From NCBI RefSeq assembly GCF_022549225.1, contig NZ_JAKZFD010000005.1, forward strand, positions 62,001-126,000: a DNA stretch of 64,000 nucleotides. The letters are read 5' to 3'. This document shows, in pieces, positions 57,309 to 64,000 of the stretch. The notes below the pieces were generated by a model that worked only from the letters and a program-made list of their open reading frames with translations, was not told the origin of the DNA and did not search any database. The translations under genes and the position numbers were made by a program. This DNA is from Pelomonas sp. CA6 (GTDB lineage: Bacteria; Pseudomonadota; Gammaproteobacteria; Burkholderiales; Burkholderiaceae_C). How positions within the stretch are numbered: position 1 is the stretch's first letter; each line of letters opens with the position of its first letter.

Positions 57309-57377
57309 TTGGCAGCAGGCCATTGAGCAGGCGGGGAGCGGGGCGCGATACTGGCGCCAGTTCCAGAATTTGTTGCC

Positions 57378-58637
57378 ATGCTCAAGAAGATCGCGATGCA
57401 AGAGCTGCGGCTGGGGATGTTCCTGCAGTCCGTGGAAGGGTCCTGGCTGTCTCACCCGTTCTGGAAGGCGCGCTTCCTGCTGACCGACCCCGAGGACCTG
57501 CGCAAGCTGCAGTCCTGTGGCGCCACCGCATGCTGGATCGACAGTGCGCGCGGGGCGGATGTCGGCGGGGATGCTGCGCCCGCCACAGCCGCGGCGGCGC
57601 CCGCTGCCGCGCCGGAGCCGGCCTCCGCCACGAGCCTGCCGGCCGAGCCCGCGGCGCCACAGGCCACGGAACCCGCCGCCGCGCCGGCGCGCGTCGAGAT
57701 GGCCTCGGAGCTGGAGCGCGCCGCGCAGGTGATGAACCGCGCGCGCACCGTGGTCACCTCGCTGTTCGGCGAGGCGCGGCTGGGCCGCGCGGTGCAGACC
57801 GAACAGTGCATCCCGCTGGTGGAGGAGATCGCCGATTCGGTCACGCGCAATCCGTCCGCGCTGATCAGCCTGGCGCGGCTGAAGACCAAGGACGACTACA
57901 CCTACATGCACTCCGTCGCGGTGTGCGCGCTGATGGTTTCGCTGGGCCGCCAGATGGGCTTCAGCGACGCGCAGAGCCGCGAGGCCGGGCTGGCCGGGCT
58001 GCTGCACGACGTGGGCAAGATGGCCATGCCGCTGGAGGTGCTGAACAAGCCCGGCGCGCTGACCGACGACGAGTACATGGTGATGAAGTCGCACCCGGTG
58101 CGCGGCTTCGAGCTGTTGCGCGAAGGCGGCGCGGTGCCGCATGCGGCGCTGGACGTCTGTTTGCACCACCACGAGAAGATGGATGGCACCGGCTATCCGC
58201 GCCGCCTCGCCGGCACGCAGATCAGCCTGCTGGCGCGCATGGGGGCGGTCTGCGACGTCTACGACGCGATCACGTCCAACCGGCCCTACAAGACCGCCTG
58301 GGACCCGGCCGGCTCGCTGGCGCGCATGGCGCAGTGGAAGGGCCACTTCGACCCCGAGGTGTTCCAGGCCTTCATCCGCTGCGTCGGCATCTATCCGGTG
58401 GGCACGCTGGTGCGGCTGCAGTCCGGCCGGCTGGGCGTGGTGGTCGAGCAGAACGCCACCGCGCTGACCGCGCCCATCGTGCGCGTGTTCTTCTCCACCA
58501 AGTCGCAGCTGCCCATCCCGACCGAGGTGCTGGATCTCGCGGCGGCCGACGCCCATGACCGCATCACCGGCCGCGAGGACCCGGCCGAATGGGGCTTCAG
58601 CCGGCTCGAGGAACTCTGGACCCAGCCCGCCGGCTGA
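57378..58637 (+). CDS. HD-GYP cyclic di-GMP phosphodiesterase
   Basis: A 419-residue enzyme that hydrolyses cyclic di-GMP, normally all the way to GMP. The N-terminal ~55 residues match DUF3391. An alanine/proline-rich disordered linker (about 62-106) follows. The HD-GYP domain (about 145-345) has His178, His210-Asp211 (HDVGK), His239, the HHHE cluster at 263-266 and the DGTGYP signature at 269-274, so all metal ligands and the substrate-binding loop are present. No membrane segment is seen. The ATG follows the terminator of the cytochrome gene. The next gene is convergent, 22 bases away. Confidence 0.95.
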   Translation: MLKKIAMQELRLGMFLQSVEGSWLSHPFWKARFLLTDPEDLRKLQSCGATACWIDSARGADVGGDAAPATAAAAPAAAPEPASATSLPAEPAAPQATEPAAAPARVEMASELERAAQVMNRARTVVTSLFGEARLGRAVQTEQCIPLVEEIADSVTRNPSALISLARLKTKDDYTYMHSVAVCALMVSLGRQMGFSDAQSREAGLAGLLHDVGKMAMPLEVLNKPGALTDDEYMVMKSHPVRGFELLREGGAVPHAALDVCLHHHEKMDGTGYPRRLAGTQISLLARMGAVCDVYDAITSNRPYKTAWDPAGSLARMAQWKGHFDPEVFQAFIRCVGIYPVGTLVRLQSGRLGVVVEQNATALTAPIVRVFFSTKSQLPIPTEVLDLAAADAHDRITGREDPAEWGFSRLEELWTQPAG

Positions 58638-58659
58638 ACCCGCCGCGCCCGCCCGGCCC

Positions 58660-60300
58660 TCAGCGCGGGCGCGCCTGGATGCGCTGCGCGACGCGCAAGG
58701 CGTTGGCGGCGATGGTCAGCGAGGGATTGGTGCCGCCGCTGCTGGGGAAGAAGGACGCGTCGACGATGTAGAGGTTGTCCAGCTCGTGGCAGCGGTTGTC
58801 GGCGTCGACCACGCTGTCGTCCGGATTGCTGCCGGCGCGGCAGGTGCCGCAGACATGGGCCAGCATCGCCGGGTTCTCCGCGGCCGCGATGAACTGCGTT
58901 CGGAACGGCGTCAGCAGCTCGCGCATGGCCTGGCGCATCAGCGCGACGCGCTTCTGGTCCTGCGCATGCAGCGTGTACTCCAGCACCGGCCGGCCGTCGT
59001 GCAGGCGCAGGCGGTTGCCGGCCAGCGGCAGGTCCTCGCAGATGCTGGCCATCACGACACGCCGCTCGGCCAGCTCGCGCAGCACCGGGCGGACCAGCGG
59101 CAGCGCGGCGCGCACCAGCGGCGTGGCCAGCGCGAAGGGGCCGGCGGCCAGGTCGTCCAGCAGCGACGCGCCCAGCATGCTCGCCGGCGGCAGCTGGCCG
59201 AAGGACTGCACCGTGCCCAGCGGCATCTCGTTGCCGTTGCCGGGCTCGTACCAGTCGTTGAACGCGATCTGCTTGAGCAGCCCCTGCGGTGCCGCCTTGG
59301 TGCGTATCGCGTAGAGATCGGTGCCATGGCGCATCAGATGGCGCCCGACCGCGTCGCTGCCGTTGGCCAGGCCGCGCGGCCAGCGCGCGTCGGCCGAGGC
59401 CAGCAGCAGCGCCGGCGTGGCCAGCGCGCCGGCGGCGAGCACGACCAAGTCGGCATGCAGGGTCAGGTCTTGCCCATTGCGGCGCGCATGCACCGCGCTG
59501 ACGCGCCGTCCGTCGGTTTCCAGCCGCGTCACCTCGCAGCGGTCCAGCAACTGCGCGCCATGACGGGCCAGCGCGGGCGCCAGCGCCACGGTGGCGGCGT
59601 CGCGCTTGCAGTCGCGCGCGCACAGATAACCCTGGCAGCCGCGGCAGCCCGGTTCGAAGCGGCAGCCCAGCGGGATGTGATACGGGTGCAGCCCGCGGCT
59701 GGAGAAGTGGCGTGCCAGCTCCATGGACGCTGGGCTCAGCCCCGGCGGCTCGGCCAGCGCCACCGGGTCCGGGCGCAGCGGGTCGGGGCTGCCGCGCAGC
59801 CCGAACAGCGCCTCGGCCTCCTCGTAGAAGGGCAGCAGCTCGGCGTAGTCGAAGGGCCAGCGTTCGGGCAGCGGCAGGTCCAGGCCCGCGTGCTTGGCGC
59901 GCGGCTGGAAGTCGCAGGGGAAGAAGCGCTCCAGCGCCATGCCGTACAGCGCGCTGGAGCCGCCCGCGCCGCTGCCGATGAAGGGCAGGCTGCGGCGCAG
60001 GCCGCGCGGCGTCTGGATGTCCAGCGGCTCGGCCAGCCGGCCCGCGCGGCGCAGCAGCGCGGCATCCCCGGCGCCGGGCACGCGCGGCGTGTCCAGCGCC
60101 AGCTCGGCGTAGCCGCCGCGCAGCGCGTCGCTGGCCGTCAGGTGGTTCTGGCCCTTTTCGACGAAGAGCACGCGCAGCCCCGCGCGCGCCAGCGACCAGC
60201 CCAGCAGCGAGCCGCCCACGCCGGTGCCGACGATGAGGCAGTCCCAGTGGCTGCGTTCGGGGAAGTCCAGGGCTTGCGCGGCGTCCATCGGGGTCGGCAT
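58660..60300 (-). CDS. GMC family FAD-dependent oxidoreductase with a cysteine-rich insert
   Basis: A 546-residue flavoprotein of the glucose-methanol-choline family. The FAD-binding Rossmann motif GTGVGG is at about 27-32, an FVEKGQNH segment follows, and the C-terminal active-site region includes NPSLTIAANALRVA near residue 525. Between about 205 and 225 five cysteines occur within about 20 residues (GCRFEPGCRGCQGYLCARDC), a feature of the bacterial cholesterol-oxidase/alcohol-oxidase branch. It may bind a metal or an Fe-S cluster. The substrate (alcohol, sterol or sugar) is not clear. It is divergent from ureD, with 58 bases between starts. Confidence 0.85.
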   Translation of the reverse strand: MPTPMDAAQALDFPERSHWDCLIVGTGVGGSLLGWSLARAGLRVLFVEKGQNHLTASDALRGGYAELALDTPRVPGAGDAALLRRAGRLAEPLDIQTPRGLRRSLPFIGSGAGGSSALYGMALERFFPCDFQPRAKHAGLDLPLPERWPFDYAELLPFYEEAEALFGLRGSPDPLRPDPVALAEPPGLSPASMELARHFSSRGLHPYHIPLGCRFEPGCRGCQGYLCARDCKRDAATVALAPALARHGAQLLDRCEVTRLETDGRRVSAVHARRNGQDLTLHADLVVLAAGALATPALLLASADARWPRGLANGSDAVGRHLMRHGTDLYAIRTKAAPQGLLKQIAFNDWYEPGNGNEMPLGTVQSFGQLPPASMLGASLLDDLAAGPFALATPLVRAALPLVRPVLRELAERRVVMASICEDLPLAGNRLRLHDGRPVLEYTLHAQDQKRVALMRQAMRELLTPFRTQFIAAAENPAMLAHVCGTCRAGSNPDDSVVDADNRCHELDNLYIVDASFFPSSGGTNPSLTIAANALRVAQRIQARPR

Positions 60301-60358
60301 TCGTCCAAGTGTGTGGGCCGCATTGTGCCGGGCCGCGCAGCCATTAGCATGCCTGTCC

Positions 60359-61282
60359 ATGGCCGACACTTTTCCTTTCGCTCCGGCAGGCGCCGGCTTG
60401 CCCCAGACACCCGGGCCCGTCGACGGAAGCGGGCCACCCGGCGCGGCCGGCCAGCGCTGGCTGGCCCGGCTGCAGGCCGAGTACCGGCTGGAACGCGGCC
60501 GCACCGTGGTGCAGCACCGGCACGAGGGGCCGCTGCGCTTGTTGCGCAGCCTCTATCCCGAGGGCGACGCGGTCTGCCACAGCGTGATGGTCCATCCGCC
60601 CAGCGGGCTGGTCGGGGGCGATGTGCTGGACATCCAAGTGGCGCTGCAGCCCGGCGCCCATGCGCTGCTCACCACGCCCGGCGCGACGCGCTTCTATCGC
60701 AGCGAAGGGCCGCTGGCCTGCCAGCGCGTGGAGGCCCGGCTGGCGCCGGGCAGCCGGCTGGAGTGGCTGCCGCTGGAGGCCATCGCCTATCCTGGCTGCC
60801 AGGCCCGCAACGAGGCCCGCTTCCATCTCGCCCCCGGGGCCGAGCTGCTGAGCTGGGACCTCACCGCCTTCGGTCTGCCCGGCGCCGGCCAGGCCTTCGA
60901 CGCCGGCTGCTTCACCCAGCATCTGGAGATTCCCGGCCTGTGGCTGGAGCGCGGTGCCCTGGACGGCGGCGATGCGCTGCTGAAGGATGGCGCGCTGGGG
61001 CTGGCCGGCCACCGCTGCCTGGGCACCCTGGTGTTCGCGGCCGGCGGCGTCTTGTCGCCCGAGCGCCGCGAGCGCGCGTTGGAGCGCGTGCGCGAGCGCA
61101 TCGAGGCCGATCCGCTGCGGGCCAGCGCCGGCGCCACCTGCGCGCAGGACTCGGTGCTGGTGCTGCGCGTGCTGGCGCCGGTGGTCGAACCCGCGCAGCG
61201 GTTGTTGCGTGACTGCTGGGCGCTGTGGCGCGAGCTGCTGTGGGATCTGAAGGGGCAGGAGCCCAGGCTGTGGTCGCTGTAA
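60359..61282 (+). CDS. ureD: Urease accessory protein UreD
   Basis: A chaperone needed to insert nickel into urease. The 307 residues contain the family core: an early region around HEGPLRLLRSLYPEG (about 56-70), HPPSGLVGGDVLDI (about 79-92) and GATRFYRSEG (about 108-117). The N-terminal ~35 residues are Gly/Pro-rich and look disordered. The surprising point is context: no ureA, ureB or ureC follows, and the next gene is urtE on the opposite strand 22 bases later. The usual neighbours must lie elsewhere. The start ATG at 60359 gives the normal family N-terminus plus this extension. Confidence 0.9.
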   Translation: MADTFPFAPAGAGLPQTPGPVDGSGPPGAAGQRWLARLQAEYRLERGRTVVQHRHEGPLRLLRSLYPEGDAVCHSVMVHPPSGLVGGDVLDIQVALQPGAHALLTTPGATRFYRSEGPLACQRVEARLAPGSRLEWLPLEAIAYPGCQARNEARFHLAPGAELLSWDLTAFGLPGAGQAFDAGCFTQHLEIPGLWLERGALDGGDALLKDGALGLAGHRCLGTLVFAAGGVLSPERRERALERVRERIEADPLRASAGATCAQDSVLVLRVLAPVVEPAQRLLRDCWALWRELLWDLKGQEPRLWSL

Positions 61283-61303
61283 GGGCGGCGCGACCGGGCG
61301 GGT

Positions 61304-62008
61304 TCAGATCGCCACGAGGTCGCGGATCTCGGGCTGGCGCATCTGCGCGCGGTCGCCGCGGGCGATGACACTGCCGCGTTCCAGCACCAGGAATTCGTCG
61401 GCCAGCTCGGCCGCGAAGTCGTAGTACTGCTCGCACAGCAGCACCGCGACCGGGTGGCCGTCCAGCCCCTGGTCGGCCAGCTGGCGGATCACGCGCCCGA
61501 TGTCCTTGATGATGCTGGGCTGGATGCCTTCGGTCGGCTCGTCCAGCACCAGCACCGAGGGCGAGGCCGCCAGCGCGCGGGCAATGGCCAGCTGCTGTTG
61601 TTGGCCGCCGGAGAGATCGCCGCCGCGGCGCGACAGCATCTGCTGCAGCACCGGGAAGAGCTCGTACAGATGCGCCGGGATGGGCCTGCGGCCGGGCTGG
61701 CCGGCCAGGCCCATGCGCAGGTTCTCTTCCACCGTCAGCCGGGCGAAGATCTCGCGCCCCTGCGGCACATAGCCGATGCCGGCGCGCGCGCGCTCGTAGG
61801 GCGCGGCACGGGTGATGTCGCGGCCCTGCAGCCGCAGCTCGCCGCTGCGGATGGGCACCACGCCCATCAGGCTCTTGAGCAGCGTGGTCTTGCCCACGCC
61901 ATTGCGCCCCAGCAGCACGGTCACGCGGCCGGGCCGGGCGCTGACGGACACATCGCGCAGGATGTGCGAGCCGCCGTAGTACTGATGGATGTTCCGGGCT
62001 TCCAGCAT
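61304..62008 (-). CDS. urtE: Urea ABC transporter ATP-binding protein UrtE
   Basis: One of two ATPases of the high-affinity urea importer. The 234 residues include Walker A GRNGVGKTT (about 34-42), the signature LSGGQQQQ (about 132-139), Walker B VLVLDEPTEGIQ (about 152-163) and the switch region VAVLLCEQYYDFA (about 185-197), which carries the LLCEQY variant typical of UrtE/LivF. It is 16 bases downstream of urtD, and convergent with ureD. Branched-chain amino-acid transporters share the fold; the ureD neighbour and closeness to UrtE support the urea assignment. Confidence 0.9.
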   Translation of the reverse strand: MLEARNIHQYYGGSHILRDVSVSARPGRVTVLLGRNGVGKTTLLKSLMGVVPIRSGELRLQGRDITRAAPYERARAGIGYVPQGREIFARLTVEENLRMGLAGQPGRRPIPAHLYELFPVLQQMLSRRGGDLSGGQQQQLAIARALAASPSVLVLDEPTEGIQPSIIKDIGRVIRQLADQGLDGHPVAVLLCEQYYDFAAELADEFLVLERGSVIARGDRAQMRQPEIRDLVAI

Positions 62009-62024
62009 GGTGAATCCTGGGGGT

Positions 62025-62891
62025 TCAGCGACCGAGGTAGACCTCGATCACGCGTTCGTCGGCCTGCACCTGGGCCAGCGTGCCCTCGGCCAGCACCGCG
62101 CCTTCGGCGAGCACGGTGACCTTCTCGGCGATGCGCTCGATGAAGCCCATGTCATGTTCGACGACGATCATCGAGTGGCGGCCCTTGAGCGCGAGGAAGA
62201 GCTCGGCGGTGCGCTCGGTTTCAGGGTCGGTCATGCCGGCCACCGGCTCGTCCAGCAGCAGCAGCTTGGGGTCCTGCACCAGCAGCATGCCGATTTCCAG
62301 CCACTGCTTCTGCCCATGGCTGAGTAGCCCGGCGGGGCGCTCCATCGCATCCGCGAGCCGGATCAGCGCCAGCACCTCGGCCAGCCGGTCCTTCTGCGCG
62401 CCGCTGAGCCGGCCCCACAGCGACGCGCTCAGCGCCCGCGAGCCCTGCAGCGCCAGCTCCAGGTTCTCGTAGACGCTCATCGCCTCGAAGACCGTGGGCC
62501 GCTGGAACTTGCGGCCTATGCCCAGCTGCGCGATTTCGGCCTCGCTGTGGCGCAGCAGGTCGATGGTGCCGCCGAAGAACACCGTGCCCTGGTCGGGCCG
62601 GGTCTTGCCGGTGATGATGTCCATCATCGTGGTCTTGCCCGCGCCGTTGGGTCCGATGATGCAGCGCAGCTCGCCCGGCGCGATGTCCAGCGAGAGCTTG
62701 TGGATCGCGCGAAAGCCGTCGAAGCTGACGCTGACCTCGTCCAGGTACAGGATGCGCCCGTGGGTCAGGTCCAGCTGCCCGGGCTCGATGCGCCGGCCAT
62801 AGCCGGCGCCGCCGGCGGCCGGGCTGGGGTTCTGCGCGTCCTGGTGCGCGCTCAGGCGCTCCCGGCCTTGCTCCATCAGATCGGGGTTCAT
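62025..62891 (-). CDS. urtD: Urea ABC transporter ATP-binding protein UrtD
   Basis: The second ATPase of the urea importer. The 288 residues have Walker A GPNGAGKTT (about 83-91), signature-like LSHGQKQW (about 186-193), Walker B LLLLDEPVAGM (about 207-217) and HDMGFIERIA (about 244-253). About 45 residues precede the ATPase domain, a feature of UrtD. The start overlaps the urtC stop by four bases (ATGA). The order urtC-urtD-urtE is the conserved one. Confidence 0.93.
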   Translation of the reverse strand: MNPDLMEQGRERLSAHQDAQNPSPAAGGAGYGRRIEPGQLDLTHGRILYLDEVSVSFDGFRAIHKLSLDIAPGELRCIIGPNGAGKTTMMDIITGKTRPDQGTVFFGGTIDLLRHSEAEIAQLGIGRKFQRPTVFEAMSVYENLELALQGSRALSASLWGRLSGAQKDRLAEVLALIRLADAMERPAGLLSHGQKQWLEIGMLLVQDPKLLLLDEPVAGMTDPETERTAELFLALKGRHSMIVVEHDMGFIERIAEKVTVLAEGAVLAEGTLAQVQADERVIEVYLGR

Positions 62892-64000
62892 GGCGCGCTC
62901 CTCGCGGTCTCGTCGGACGCTTCGGGCATCGCGGCGGTCCGGGCCGCGCGGTGCTCGCGCCATTGCCGCGCCAGGCCGATCAGCCCGCCCGGCATGAACA
63001 GCGTCACCGCGACGAACAGGGCGCCCAGCAGATAGAGCCAGAACTCCGGCGCCACTTGGGTCAGCCAGCTCTTGGCGCCATTGACGGCGAAGGCGCCCAG
63101 AATCGGCCCGAGCAGGGTGCCGCGCCCGCCCACCGCGGCCCACACGGCGATCTCGATCGAGTTGGCCACGCTCATCTCGCTGGGGTTGATGATGCCGACC
63201 TGCGGCACATACAGCGCTCCCGCCAGCGCGCACAGCAGCGCCGAAAGCACCCAGGCCGCCAGCTTGTAGGGCAGCGGCGAGTAGCCGCAGAACATCAGCC
63301 GCGACTCGGCGTCGCGGATCGCGCCCAGCACGCGGCCGAACTTGGCCCGCGTCAGCCAGCGCAGCAGCAGCGCGCTGCCGATCAGCGCCAGCGCCGACAG
63401 CACGAACAGCCCCACCCGCGTGCCCGGCGTGGTGATGCCGTGGCCGAGGATGCGCTTGAAATCGGTGAAGCCGTTGTTGCCGCCGAAGCCGGTTTCGTTG
63501 CGGAAGAAGAGCAGCATCGCCGCATAGGTCATCGCCTGCATGATGATGGAAAAGTACACGCCCTGGATGCGCGAGCGGAAGGCGAAGAAGCCGAACACCA
63601 GCGCCACCCCGCCCGGCACCAGCAGCACCAGCAGCAGCGTGGCGGCAAAGGAATCGCTCAGCGCCCAGTGCCAGGGCAGGGCCTTCCAGTCTAGGAAGAC
63701 CATGAAGTCCGGCAGCGTGCTCTGGTACTGGCCTTCGGTGCCGATCTGGCGCATCAGGTACATGCCCATCACATAGCCGCCCAGCGCGAAGTACAGCCCG
63801 TGGCCCAGCGACAGGATGCCGGCATAGCCCCAGATCAGGTCCATCGCCAGCGCGCAGATCGCGTAGCAGCAGAACTTGCCCAGCAGGCTCACCCAGTAGG
63901 CGTCCAGGTGCAGCGCATGCCCCTCGGGGACGAACAGGTTCAGTGCGGGCACCACCCCGCAGGCCAGCAGCAGGGCCAGGCCCACGCCCAGCCAGCCGGC
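62888..64000 (-). CDS. urtC: Urea ABC transporter permease UrtC, N-terminus beyond the window
   Basis: An inner-membrane permease of the urea importer. About 370 residues are visible, with at least nine hydrophobic segments and the LivM-like motif region GYAGILSLGHGLYFALGGYV, read as GYAGILSLGHG (about 53-63 in the visible part). A GTG lies near 63985, but the open frame continues upstream to the window edge with hydrophobic codons, so the true start is outside. Its stop overlaps urtD. The reading is partial at the 5' end. Confidence 0.9.
   Translation of the reverse strand, partial: AGWLGVGLALLLACGVVPALNLFVPEGHALHLDAYWVSLLGKFCCYAICALAMDLIWGYAGILSLGHGLYFALGGYVMGMYLMRQIGTEGQYQSTLPDFMVFLDWKALPWHWALSDSFAATLLLVLLVPGGVALVFGFFAFRSRIQGVYFSIIMQAMTYAAMLLFFRNETGFGGNNGFTDFKRILGHGITTPGTRVGLFVLSALALIGSALLLRWLTRAKFGRVLGAIRDAESRLMFCGYSPLPYKLAAWVLSALLCALAGALYVPQVGIINPSEMSVANSIEIAVWAAVGGRGTLLGPILGAFAVNGAKSWLTQVAPEFWLYLLGALFVAVTLFMPGGLIGLARQWREHRAARTAAMPEASDETARSAP

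Overview
The window is about 64 kb of very GC-rich DNA, roughly 70% by eye, densely packed with genes on both strands. Gene content points to a betaproteobacterium of the order Burkholderiales, most like the Rubrivivax/Roseateles/Mitsuaria group. Supporting signs are the ubiJ-ubiB pair, the FmdB-DUF502-aspS block, nudB-endonuclease-clsB, an EpsL-type exopolysaccharide outer-membrane protein, a urea ABC transporter and several c-di-GMP and chemotaxis genes. The placement is inferred from gene families and order, not from a database search. No insertion sequence, prophage, CRISPR array or rRNA was seen. One tRNA gene, tRNA-Arg(CCT), is present.

Layout. 1-4970 (minus): end of an exopolysaccharide cluster with a priming sugar-phosphate transferase, an EpsL-like porin, galE and manC (cut by the window edge). 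5112-7186: ubiJ-ubiB, ubiquinone synthesis. 7352-8827: a sodium:solute symporter. 8929-11868: zinc-ribbon protein, DUF502 membrane protein and aspS, closed by a strong terminator. 11957-15527: CsgG-like lipoprotein, helical-repeat protein and an Lrp regulator divergent from a DMT exporter. 15621-18225: nudB, an endonuclease/exonuclease/phosphatase family protein and clsB, nearly overlapping. 18332-27706: the histidine-utilisation locus. It has two divergent arms, hutU-hutH (plus a periplasmic binding protein) and hutC-D-I-G-F, around a HutC operator. Together they give the five-step route from histidine to glutamate through formylglutamate.

27811-36961: a chemoreceptor, a TPR-GGDEF diguanylate cyclase, a DUF429 protein, ketopantoate reductase, arginase, a LOG-family protein, a MoeB/ThiF-type adenylyltransferase, and an SRPBCC gene followed by a MarR gene behind an AT-rich operator. 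37033-44176: a C-terminal processing protease, an iron-type ABC ATPase and permease (no binding protein here) and a chemoreceptor with a zinc-binding CZB tail. 44475-44549: the tRNA.

44694-56522: envelope region. A VWA/CoxE-like gene, tamA and tamB overlap by 4 bases each. A MoxR ATPase, a small membrane protein and an S9 peptidase lie further upstream, separated from the VWA gene by an EAL gene on the other strand. 56615-58637: dihaem cytochrome c and an HD-GYP phosphodiesterase. 58660-60300: a cysteine-rich GMC oxidoreductase. 60359-64000: a lone ureD facing the urea transporter genes urtE, urtD and urtC, the last cut by the window end.

The strongest leads are the VWA-TamA-TamB coupling with its separated MoxR partner, a 14-16 base motif repeated five times in one orientation, the HutC operator placed inside the hutU promoter, the palindrome in the SRPBCC/MarR promoter, and the isolated ureD. 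I did not find a clearly unprecedented multi-gene system.
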